From Streptomyces hyaluromycini (GTDB lineage Bacteria; Actinomycetota; Actinomycetes; Streptomycetales; Streptomycetaceae): 64,000 nt of DNA. The stretch is from the NCBI RefSeq assembly GCF_002217755.1, contig NZ_BCFL01000035.1, positions 1 through 64,000 on the forward strand, read 5' to 3'. Shown here piece after piece: positions 17,393 through 25,549 of the stretch. The notes below the pieces were generated by a model. It did no database searches. It had not been told where the DNA came from and saw only the letters and a list, made by a program, of their open reading frames with translations. Positions within the stretch are counted from its first letter, which is position 1. The number at the start of each line of letters is the position of its first letter. A program made the translations under genes and the position numbers.

Positions 17393-17791
17393 ATGTCTTT
17401 CGAGTGGCGCTACTTCGTCCGTCCCGACGGTTCCTTCTGGCGCACGCCCAACATCGACGGGCACCTCGACTCGGTGACGGACGAGGAATTCGCAGGCATG
17501 GACGGCGTAGTCGGCGGGCGCCGCGAGAAGGAGATACCGGTGCCGTGCTCGCGGTGCACACGGAAGCTGCTGCTGCACTGGAGAGCGCCGGCGCCGGGCG
17601 TGCTGCTGGAACTGTGCGAGGGCTGCGACAGCGGCCGCCCGGCCGCGAGTGACCTGATCCGCTGGATCGGCGATCCCGCCCGGCGTTCGACAGACCTGCC
17701 GCTGCTCTTCGAGATGTGGGAGACGGAGACCATGGAATCCATGGGCTGGGTTTTCGTACCTGCTGAGGACGATCCGCACGCACAGAACTGA
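17393..17791 (+). CDS. Hypothetical protein with a zinc-ribbon-like CxxC pair
   Basis: A 132-residue protein from ATG 17393, well placed after AAAGGAGA. It has CSRC near residue 47 and CEGC near residue 75, a spacing compatible with a zinc ribbon, and an aromatic-rich N-terminus (SFEWRYFVRPDGSFWRTP). The C-terminus is acidic. Function is unknown. It is the last plus-strand gene before the convergent tnpA. Confidence 0.68.
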   Translation: MSFEWRYFVRPDGSFWRTPNIDGHLDSVTDEEFAGMDGVVGGRREKEIPVPCSRCTRKLLLHWRAPAPGVLLELCEGCDSGRPAASDLIRWIGDPARRSTDLPLLFEMWETETMESMGWVFVPAEDDPHAQN

Positions 17792-17999
17792 CCCGACCTC
17801 ACGAGGATCGTTCTCAACGCCCTGGTGACCAAAGGCCCGCAGCAAGCCATCCGGGCTTCAAATCCAAGGGGCTTCCAACTTGGGAGATGCCGAAGGCCTC
17901 CGCCGTTCCGCTGGTCACCGGCGCCTTCGGATCGAAGGGATTCGGCCGATCACGGCCTGTCAAAACTTCTGACAGCAACACCGGTTTCCTGGTCCGTTC

Positions 18000-20900
18000 C
18001 TACTCGGACCCCAGCCCGGCTCCGGGATCGTCCGTGCCTGCGGTCCGCAGCGGCCTGTGTCCCTTCTCGTCGAGCTGTGCGAGTTCGTGCTCGTAGTCGA
18101 CGGTGATCGAGCCGTAGTAGTTGACCACCGAGCTGCGGGCCGGGGAGATGTGCGCCAGGACCTCGGCGTCCACCTCGCGGCTGGCGCCGCGCAGTTCGCC
18201 GACGGCCAGGCCCATGTACTCCGTGTGCCAGCAGACCACGCTGTTGGTCACGACGGTCAGGCACCATGCCTGCTCGTTCTGCTGCTCGGGCTGACGGCGG
18301 GTGACTTTGCCTTCACGGGCGTAGTGGAGCTGGCGGCGCAGGGCGTGCAGGGACTCGCCCTTGTTCAGTTGGCGGGCGATCTTGCGCCGGTAGCCCTCGT
18401 CCGACAGGTACTTGGCCGCGTAGATCGTTCTGCGGATCGCCCCGTACTCCTTGAGCGCGGCGGCCAGGGCGTTCTGCCGGGAGGAGGCGGAGAGCTTGCC
18501 GACGATCAGGGAGGCGGTGGCCTGGCCGTACTTCAGCGACCCGGCGAGACGCAGCAGGTCGTCCCAGTGGTCGGCGACCAGGTCGAGGTTGGCCTTCTTC
18601 GTCAGCAGCGGCCCCGCGGTCGGGAACCGCTCCTCGTAGTCGGCCTTGGCGCCCATCCGGTACAGGGTGATCTTGCCCAGGTCGCGGATGCGCGGGGAGA
18701 GCTGTTTGCCTACCAGGTCGAAGAGGCCGAAGTTGACCAGGGTGACGCCGTGCGTGTCGGTGGCGTGCTCGGTGATCGGCAGGTCGGTGGCGTTGCCCAG
18801 GATCTCGTCCAGCACGTAGTGGGCCTCGCGGTGCGTGGCCACGATGACCTTGGTGCCGAAGGTGGAGTGCTGGTCGGAGACGTGGGTGTAGGTGGAGATG
18901 CCCTCCGAGACGAAGTACTTGTTCAGGTGCCGGGCGGTGATCGACTTTCCGCGTGTGGGGAACCGCTGCCCGTCCGAGGAGGACAGGGTGCCGGAGCCGA
19001 ACATGGCCGTCACCGGCAGCTGGTGGTGGTAGTTGACCAGGCAGATGTTCGCTTCGCGCAGCGTCTCCTCCCGGATGTACCACTCCGCCGTCCACGCCAG
19101 CACGTCGTAGGGGATACCGCAGGACGCGGCCATCCCGTGCAGCCCGAGATTCGTCGAGAGCCCGATCAGACAGGCGATCAGGTTCCTCTTCAGCTGCGGG
19201 GAACGGGCCTGCTTGCCGCCGGCATGGGTGAAGCAGTCCAGGAAACCGGTGTGCCGGTCCATCTCCACCAGCAGCGAGGCGATCGGCACATTCGGCAGCA
19301 TCCGCTCCAGCTCCGCATGCAGCTCCTCGGCCTCGGACGGGATGTCCTCCGCCGTCAGCGGGGAGATGACCAGCTCCCCGTCATCGTTTAGCCGCACGGG
19401 CCCGTCGCCGCGCTGGAGCGTGCTCTCCAGGTCGGTAAGGGCCTCGTCGAGTTCGTCCATCACCAGCGGCAGAGCCTCCGAGAAGTCGGGGCTCTTGCCG
19501 ACCAGGCGGCAGAACTCCGCGCGGTGCGCCTCCCACTGGGCGGGCTTGAACAGGTAGGCGGCCGGGTTGTCGTAGCGGCGCGAACCGGGCACGTACACGT
19601 CGCCCGAGCGCAGCCCGTCGCGCAGGCTCAGCAGCGTGCACAGCTCCCAGTAGTGCCGGTAGGCGGTCGCATCCCCCTTCGCCGCGGCCTAATCGAGGTA
19701 GCCCTGCCACCGGGACGGCACGAACACAGTCGGGGCGCCGTCGGGGACGTTGCGGGCGCCGGTGGCGTTCAGCTCCCGCAGGATCGTGAGCGCCTCGATC
19801 AGCGGCTTCGCGTCCGTGCCGCCGGCGAACCGCACCACCTCCAGCACCTTCGGCGCGAACTGCCGTATGTAGCTGTAGGAGCCGGCTAGCAGCGCCAGGT
19901 GCCCATGGTCTTTCGGCAACCTGATGGTGGCGCCGGCGTGGGCGGCACGGATGCGGTCCATGCCGATCTTCTCGCGCAGCAGCGCGCCGACCTCCTCGTC
20001 CGCGATGCCGACGTCCGCGAGGACGGGCAGGATCTCGTCCAGCAGCGCGAGCCGTCCCTCCGACAGCTTGGCCCGCTCGGCGAGCTCGTCGCGCAGCTTG
20101 ATTCGGGCCCGGGACTCCGAACCCGACAGCGTCTGGTCGAACAGCTGCACCACGGAGTCGAGGACGTCGACCGCGGACTGCGCCAGCAGCGTGAGCAGGA
20201 TCGGATGGCGCCGGTTCGGCTCGCGCCGCACCAGGGCCTGCGCGGTCAGCCGACGCCCGATCTGGGCGAGGTGGCGGCGGCGTTCGGCGGGCAGCGCGGA
20301 CAGGTCGAGCGTGTCGGCGTCCAGGCCGCGCAGGAACCTCAGCTTGTCGACCTCGCCACCCACGCTGTTGGGCGACGCCTGCACCGGTCCAGTGCCCAGC
20401 CAGTGCAGCCGCGAGGACCGCAGCTTCGGATCGACGACCAGCAGCCCGTCCAGACCGCGGGCCCGCTCGGGGGCCAACAGATGGGCCACACGGGCGTGGG
20501 TCTCCCGCTCGGCGGCCTCGCGGGCGGTGGCAACCTTCTCCAGCAGCGAGACGACACCCGGCCGGATCACCTTCGCCGCACGCAGGTACTCGCACCCCAG
20601 CCGGAACAGCAGCGACGGGGAGTCGTGCTCCATCGCCCGCGCCAGCAGGAACTCATCCAGCTCCTTGAGCTCCAGCACCTTCGCCGGCTTCCACGACAGG
20701 AACTCGGCGACCTGGCGCAGATGGTCGGTACGGGTCTGCTCCCGCTCGCCGTAGCCCGCCAGATCGGCCACGGCGAGCCCGAGCTGGCGGGCCAGCCGGC
20801 CAACCGCCGCGGGCGGAGCGGCGGGCACGTCGTCGGGGACGAAGCCCAGCCAGGGCAGCGTGGACAACTGCACGGCGGCGCCCAAAACATTCTGGGACCG

Positions 20901-21029
20901 GCGGAACTTCCGCAGGAACGCCTCGTCGGCCGGGGTGAGGGTGAAATAGCGGATCAGCTCGTCCTTGCCGATCGCCGGGAAGGACCGTAAGCCCTCCAGT
21001 TCCTCATCCGAGAACACCCGCGTGGCCAT
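18000..21029 (-). pseudogene. tnpA: Tn3-family transposase, interrupted by one in-frame TAG
   Basis: The gene reads from 21029 leftward as MATRVFSDEELEGLRSFPAI, the Tn3 transposase N-terminal domain, to VFVPSRWQGYLD. A TAG at 19689-19691 follows. The same frame then continues without gap (AAAKGDATAYRHYWEL... DVYVPGSRRYDNPAAYLFK) through the DDE domain to 18000. DDE-region segments include GSGTLSSSDGQRFPTRG, THGVTLVNFGLFDLVG and a terminal HISPARSSVVNYYG. Apart from the stop, the coding length (about 1,009 residues) is normal for the family. Either the transposase is inactive or readthrough and reinitiation yields two parts. Confidence 0.92.
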
Positions 21030-21154
21030 CGGCCCCTCCCACCCACTCGATCAACGCGGACGGCACCACCGGTACCCGGCCAGGCCGAACGGGCAGACGG
21101 AAACCCCCGAACTGGCGCCAGCAGAACGGGGGTTGAGGTACTCTCCGGCGCCCG

Positions 21155-21649
21155 TCACACGGGGCCCGCTCCCTGATCGCGCAGGTTCGCCATGGTCGGA
21201 TCGGCCTTGATCCGCTTCGAGGACCGCACCGCGCCGAGCACCGCGGCCGGAAGGTCGTCCGGCCACTCCTCGGGCTCGACCATCATCTGCTGGCCGACCG
21301 TGACCACGGTCATCAGCAGCCCCATGGCGACCTGCTGCTGAAGCGCCTCGCGCATCCCGCCCTCGCGCGGCGTGATGCCCGCAGCCTCCCGTACGGCCCG
21401 CTCGCAGTCCCGGGCCAGATACGGGTGGGCTGGAGCGGACAGCGCCATCATCAGGTTCATCGCCTCGTGCGCGAGCCCGTCGCAGATCCGGTTCCATGTC
21501 TCCCGGTCGTAGCCGCCCTCCTTGTAGTAGTCGATCGCGAGGGTGACCCCCTCCATCAGCTCCTTCACCTTCGGGGCGACCTCGCCCAGGAGCTTCTGGA
21601 TCTGCTCGTCGTTCAGGTCGTTCAGCGACGGCTCGTCGGCACTCAGCAT
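21155..21649 (-). CDS. Hypothetical protein between the right transposon end and tnpA
   Basis: A 164-residue, mostly helical acidic protein (MLSADEPSLNDLNDEQIQKL; VTLAIDYYKEGGYDRETWN). No family is recognised. It lies upstream of tnpA on the same strand with a 125-bp gap, the first gene inside the right inverted repeat. Codon bias is strong. It could be an accessory gene of this transposon lineage. Confidence 0.6.
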   Translation of the reverse strand: MLSADEPSLNDLNDEQIQKLLGEVAPKVKELMEGVTLAIDYYKEGGYDRETWNRICDGLAHEAMNLMMALSAPAHPYLARDCERAVREAAGITPREGGMREALQQQVAMGLLMTVVTVGQQMMVEPEEWPDDLPAAVLGAVRSSKRIKADPTMANLRDQGAGPV

Positions 21650-21727
21650 GGCGGCGACGCTACCGAGCCGCCCATGGTCACCGCGCCGCTTCCCCGAGAT
21701 CAGCCCAGATCAGGGGCTGTCCCACGG

Positions 21728-21765
21728 CTTAGCGTTGTTTTTTCGGCGAGAACTACCGGGACCCC
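21728..21765 (-). repeat. Right terminal inverted repeat of the Tn3-family transposon
   Basis: Exact 38-bp reverse complement of 7979-8016. The right AACAG duplication follows at 21766-21770. Confidence 0.97.
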
Positions 21766-21770
21766 AACAG

Positions 21771-22391
21771 CCACAGAGCGGCCTCGTTCTACGGGCCTTC
21801 CTGGCCTCCATCGCTCTCGCGGCACTGCACCCGGAGGAAGCCCTGGCGCTGCGCGTTCGAGACGTGGAACTCGCAGAAGACGGCGCCGGTTGGCTTCTGG
21901 TCCACCCGCAGGCACAAGACCGCCGCGAGAAGGATTTGGACCGCGCGGGCGCCGTACGGCGTGTTCCCGTCTGCCGCGAGTTGACGGCGATCTTGAAGGA
22001 GGAGACCATCCGGCGCGATCTCCGCCCTGATGACGCGATGTTCGTTCTCGACAACGGACGACCGCTGACCGCCTAGGTCTACCGGAAGACTTGGCGGCAA
22101 ACGCGGGCGGCGGTTCTGCAAGCGCATGAACTCAACTCGCCGCTCGGTAGGCATGTTTCGGCTCTTCGTGACGCATGCATCGCGGCGTGGCTGAAGAACG
22201 GTGACCAGACGGCAGCGCACATCCTTGCGGTGGCCGAATGCGCCGGAATGAGGGCTCCTCGTCTCGCCGAACGCTTCGCGTACTGCCTTCGCAAGCCGAC
22301 ACGGGACGAAATCCCTTGGGATCGACTCGAAGCTGCCCTGGCCCTTCCTGACCTGCCGAGCGAGCCGACTCCGACCGCGCGACGTCCGTAG
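21771..22391 (+). pseudogene. Integrase-like protein, 3' segment with an internal TAG
   Basis: Continuation of the gene begun at 7898. It reads PQSGLVLRAFLASIALAALH, then PEEALALRVRDVELAEDG as in tyrosine recombinases (LRxxE-like helix). It reaches DNGRPLTA and an in-frame TAG at 22074-22076, then continues coherently as VYRKTWRQTRAAVLQAHELN to a final stop at 22389. The usual catalytic HxxR is degenerate (SALRDACIAAWL), so the protein was probably recombination-inactive or already decaying before the transposon landed. Confidence 0.72.
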
Positions 22392-22410
22392 CGGTACTCC
22401 GAGTCGCGGC

Positions 22411-22809
22411 TTGTCCGCGATTCTTCCCTGCCTCACGACAGGCAACGGCTGGGCGGAGCACCGGTTTCCGCCCAGCCGGGCTCCCCTCTCCCGTACCTCA
22501 CAGAGAACCTCCGATGCCTGCACGACCCTTGCTAGCCCCACTGCTTCCTCCGCAGTCGTACGCACGGCCTTCCTGACTGTGAAGGACGCCGCCGATTACC
22601 TCGGCCTCTCACCCCACACCCTCTATGTCTGGCGCCATCGTCGGCAGGGACCGCCGAGCTTCCGTATGGGCCCTCGTGGCCGTGTCATGTACCGGCGGGA
22701 AGCCCTCGATGCCTGGATTCGTGAACAGGAGCAGGCGGATTCCCGCTCCAACCCGGCGCTGAACCCGCTGAGCGGAGCGCCGGAGCAACGCAGCCGCCCC
22801 GTCGCCTGA
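22411..22809 (+). CDS. Excisionase-like helix-turn-helix protein
   Basis: The core (FLTVKDAADYLGLSPHTLYV followed by WRHRRQGPPSFRMGPRGRVM and YRREALDAWIRE) is a MerR/Xis-type HTH_17 domain, as in excisionases of actinomycete integrative elements. It sits 51 bp before an integrase on the same strand, the standard xis-int order. The start is uncertain: the frame opens at about 22411, but the family portion begins near 22567 and no clear ribosome binding site was found. The likely product is a small DNA-bending factor that directs excision. Confidence 0.75.
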   Translation: MSAILPCLTTGNGWAEHRFPPSRAPLSRTSQRTSDACTTLASPTASSAVVRTAFLTVKDAADYLGLSPHTLYVWRHRRQGPPSFRMGPRGRVMYRREALDAWIREQEQADSRSNPALNPLSGAPEQRSRPVA

Positions 22810-22860
22810 CCCGCCAAACGCCGTCGCGCACCCTGCACCCCCTCGGAAAAGGAGCTCCAC

Positions 22861-24123
22861 CTGGCCGGCTACATAGAAGACCGCTGGATAAAGAAGAAGG
22901 ACCCGGTAACCGGGCAAAGAGAGAAGACCGCTCGCTACGGCAAGGGGAAGCGGTACAAGGTCGCCGGCATACCTGGCGTTCGGGACCGATCCTTCGACGT
23001 CCTGGAGGATGCCAAGGCGTGGCTTCGGCGGGCGGCTACAGACGAGGAGCGCGGCGAGTTCGTTGACCCGCGCGACGGATCCATCACGCTGGCGGACTAC
23101 ATCGCGATGCACTGGGCGCCCGGCAGGGGCGGTGTTCCGAAGACCCAGGACAATCAGGAGCGGAGAGCGCGCCTGCACATCATTCCGCACCTGGGCCGAC
23201 TGCCCCTGAGGAACATCACGGCGGCGGATCTGCGCGCGTACATAGCCACGTTGGAGTCAACCGTCTCCTCGGTCGACTACCAGCGCGGCATCCTGTCCGA
23301 GCTCTCCTCCATTCTGGAGGCGGCCGTCGACGACAAGCGGCTCGCGAGCAACCCGATGCACGCGAAGTCCGTGCGGTGGCCCAAGGCGACTCAGGAGCGC
23401 CGTGAGGCTTGGCTGCTGGGGACAGCGCTGCGAGTCCGTGACGTCATCAGCCCGCGCAACCGGATAACCGTCGTCCTCGGTCTGGGGTGCGGACTCCGCC
23501 AGGGCGAGGTGTGCGGGGTGAGCCCGGAGGACATCGACTACGCGAGAGGTGTCCTCCATGTCCGCCGCCAAGTCCAGGCGATCAAGGGGAGGCTGTACTT
23601 TGCCTTGCCGAAGGGGAAGAAGACTCGTGTCGTCGATATGCCCCCCTCGGTGGCCGAGGAGCTCAAGCGTCATGTCGAAGCGTTTCCGCCGGTGGAGGTG
23701 GAGCTTCCATGGGGGAAGCCGGAGGGGCAGCCGAGGAAGTTCTCCCTGTTGCTGACCACGCGGTTCGGCAACGCGATCGCGGTGAACACGTGGAACACCT
23801 ACACGTGGAAGCCCGCGTTGGCCAAAGCCGGGATTATCCCGCCGCGCGCCGAGGGGGCGAAGAAGTGGCAGTGGGAGGCGGCGCCGAAGGACGGCTTTCA
23901 TGTGCTGCGGCACACCTACGCCTCCATCATGCTGGAGGCGGGAGAGTCCGTCGTGACCGTGGCTCGGTGGCTCGGGCACTCCTCGCCAGCAATCACCCTC
24001 GGTTACTATGCTCACTTCATGCCGGAGGCCGGAAGCAAGGGCCGGACGGCCATTGACGGGCTGCTGGGGAGGCAGGGAGATCCGCATGCCATTCGAAACT
24101 CCCCAGATTCTCCCCAGGGCTGA
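22861..24123 (+). CDS. Phage/ICE-type tyrosine integrase, apparent CTG start
   Basis: A 420-residue tyrosine recombinase that would integrate or excise the island. The conserved N-terminus AGYIEDRWIKKKDPVTGQ starts at CTG 22861, six bases after AAAAGGAG (22847-22854). The only later in-frame ATGs would delete the arm-binding domain. The core-binding domain spans about 75-170. Catalytic residues are visible: Arg213 (LGCGLRQGE), His347-x-x-Arg350 (FHVLRHTYAS), His373 (LGHSSPAITL) and Tyr383 (YYAHF). It ends 79 bp before the HipA-like kinase gene, so the attachment site is probably there. The protein appears intact. Confidence 0.9.
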   Translation: MAGYIEDRWIKKKDPVTGQREKTARYGKGKRYKVAGIPGVRDRSFDVLEDAKAWLRRAATDEERGEFVDPRDGSITLADYIAMHWAPGRGGVPKTQDNQERRARLHIIPHLGRLPLRNITAADLRAYIATLESTVSSVDYQRGILSELSSILEAAVDDKRLASNPMHAKSVRWPKATQERREAWLLGTALRVRDVISPRNRITVVLGLGCGLRQGEVCGVSPEDIDYARGVLHVRRQVQAIKGRLYFALPKGKKTRVVDMPPSVAEELKRHVEAFPPVEVELPWGKPEGQPRKFSLLLTTRFGNAIAVNTWNTYTWKPALAKAGIIPPRAEGAKKWQWEAAPKDGFHVLRHTYASIMLEAGESVVTVARWLGHSSPAITLGYYAHFMPEAGSKGRTAIDGLLGRQGDPHAIRNSPDSPQG

Positions 24124-24129
24124 TGGCCG

Positions 24130-24260
24130 GCCATTTCCACTCCTGGGCGCCCTCAAGGGTGGGCGTGGATTGCAAGGTTGAAGAGTGGAGTGGCCTAAGA
24201 AAATGCTGAGATGTGTCGCTGCAACTCGCTATATCGCCCCCTTGAGGTCGGGCGGCTCCG
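24130..24260. other. Probable right attachment-site region of the integrated element
   Basis: The segment lies between the integrase stop and the body of the HipA-like gene. The first 15 or so codons of that gene (AGA TGT GTC GCT GCA ACT...) use far fewer G/C third positions than the rest, as if the original 5' end had been replaced at an att crossover. No second copy of a core sequence was found in the window, so the boundary is inferred. Confidence 0.4.
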
Positions 24261-25108
24261 TCCCCGCAGTCGTCGAGGCCGACGACCTCGGCACGTACGT
24301 CGTGAAGTTCACCGGGTCCGCGCAGGGGCACAAGGCGCTGGTCGCCGAGGTGATCGTGGGGGAGCTGGCGCGGGCGCTCGGGCTGCGGTTCCCCGAGCTG
24401 GTCCTGGTGCACTTCGACCCGGCGATCGCCGGGGACGAGCCGCACCAGGAGGTGCGCGACCTGCACGCGGCCAGCACCGGAGTCAACCTCGGGATGGACT
24501 TCCTGCCCGGTGCCGAGGACTTCACCCCGCAGATCGCCGAGGTCTTCCCGGTGGATCCGCTGGAGGCGGGCCGGATCGTCTGGCTGGACGCGCTCACCGT
24601 CAACGTCGACCGCACAGTGCACAGTTCCAACCTCATGGTCTGGCCGACCCTCGGCATCGCACCCCCGCGCCTGTGGCTCATCGACCACGGCGCCGCCCTC
24701 GTCTTCCACCACCGCTGGGACACCTCGGCCCCCGGGAAGGCGTACGACTTCCGTCATCACGCCCTCGGCCGGTACGGCCCCGACACCCGGGCCGCCGACG
24801 CCGAACTCGCGCCCAGGGTGACCGAGAAGCTGCTCCGGGACGTCCTCGCCGAGGTTCCGGACGCCTGGCTCACCGACTTCGGCACGCCCGACGAGATGCG
24901 CGAGGCCTACGTCGGCTATCTGCTGGCCCGGGTGCGGGCCTCCGCCGAGTGGCTCCCCACCGACTTCCCGAGCCGCGACCAGCTCGCGGACGAGGAGGCC
25001 GCCCGCGCGGCCAGGACCCGGCAGGGCCGCCCGGACTGGCTGAAGCGGGTTCCCGACCTGCACGGCAAGCCCGCGGCCCAGCAGGACTGGTCGGTACACC
25101 TCGGCTGA
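24203..25108 (+). CDS. HipA-family kinase-like protein
   Basis: A 301-residue protein from ATG 24203. It contains ATRYIAPLRSGGSVPAVVEA, GTYVVKFTGSAQG with the ATP-binding Lys, LDALTVNVDRTVHSSNLMVW as a catalytic-loop-like NxxNxxV, and LWLIDHGAALVFHH with the metal-binding Asp. This is the single-gene actinobacterial HipA-like family; no HipB antitoxin is adjacent, so it should not be called a toxin-antitoxin system. Its 5' end probably overlaps the integration site of the upstream element. The substrate is unknown. Confidence 0.8.
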   Translation: MLRCVAATRYIAPLRSGGSVPAVVEADDLGTYVVKFTGSAQGHKALVAEVIVGELARALGLRFPELVLVHFDPAIAGDEPHQEVRDLHAASTGVNLGMDFLPGAEDFTPQIAEVFPVDPLEAGRIVWLDALTVNVDRTVHSSNLMVWPTLGIAPPRLWLIDHGAALVFHHRWDTSAPGKAYDFRHHALGRYGPDTRAADAELAPRVTEKLLRDVLAEVPDAWLTDFGTPDEMREAYVGYLLARVRASAEWLPTDFPSRDQLADEEAARAARTRQGRPDWLKRVPDLHGKPAAQQDWSVHLG

Positions 25109-25260
25109 CCGGCAGCCGGCGTGACGAGACCGGGTCGTCCCCACCGGCGAGCCGCTTCCGGTCCGGCCGCGCGCCCGCCCCTCGGCCTGCCGCCCGACCC
25201 GGCCGCCTGCCGCTTCGCCGGTGATCTCCCCGGGTGATCACCTTCGGTTACCATGCCCGG

Positions 25261-25548
25261 ATGAGTGAGAGCCGGCGCGTCGAGATCGAGTACTGCACCC
25301 AGTGCCGCTGGCTGCCGCGGGCGGCCTGGCTGGCGCAGGAACTGCTGACCACCTTCGAGACCGAGCTGACCGAGCTGGCGCTGAAGCCGGGCAAGGGCGG
25401 GATCTTCGTCGTACGGGTCGGTGACGAGGTCGTGTGGGACCGGCGCGAACAGGGCTTCCCCGAGCCCACCGCCGTGAAGCAGGCCGTACGCGACCGAGTG
25501 GCCCCGGGGAAGTCCCTGGGCCACTCGGACAGGCCGGCGCCGGAGTAG
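25261..25548 (+). CDS. SelT/SelW/SelH-family (Rdx) selenoprotein-like thioredoxin-fold protein
   Basis: A 95-residue protein from ATG 25261. The redox motif CTQC (Cys12, Cys15) follows the first strand (VEIEYCTQC), with Cys where selenoproteins have Sec. GGIFVVRVGDEVVWDR and FPEPTAVKQAVRD match the rest of the Rdx family. It is convergent with aceB and ends 1 bp from it. The likely role is thiol redox; the substrate is unknown. Confidence 0.88.
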   Translation: MSESRRVEIEYCTQCRWLPRAAWLAQELLTTFETELTELALKPGKGGIFVVRVGDEVVWDRREQGFPEPTAVKQAVRDRVAPGKSLGHSDRPAPE

Positions 25549-25549
25549 G

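Larger units (their letters stand above)
7979..21765. mobile_element. Tn3-family transposon, 13,787 bp, with unusual cargo
   Basis: The two ends carry identical 38-bp inverted repeats (7979-8016 and 21728-21765). They begin GGGGTCCC and end with the CGAAAA...ACGCTAAG signature of Tn3-family termini. A perfect 5-bp duplication AACAG lies immediately outside both ends (7974-7978, 21766-21770). Inside, tnpA sits near the right end reading leftward, and a serine recombinase with an adjacent res-like repeat cluster lies at 9995-11170. Cargo comprises a DGQHR protein, an XRE regulator, a GIY-YIG/HicB-like protein, a secreted protein, a membrane-anchored protein and several unknowns. tnpA has one in-frame stop, so the present copy may need a transposase in trans. 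Confidence 0.95.

Noticed and set aside
18000..22076. Alternative genetic code with TAG as sense
   Set aside because: Chromosomal genes in the window read normally and use TAG as a genuine terminator (for example the SWIM gene and gene ends near 38189), so code reassignment is unnecessary.
24124..24202. tRNA gene as integration target of the integrase
   Set aside because: No cloverleaf-like sequence or TTCRANNC T-arm motif is present between the integrase and the kinase gene.
24203..25108. HipBA toxin-antitoxin module
   Set aside because: There is a HipA-like kinase but no HipB-type partner upstream or downstream; the protein belongs to the stand-alone actinobacterial group.
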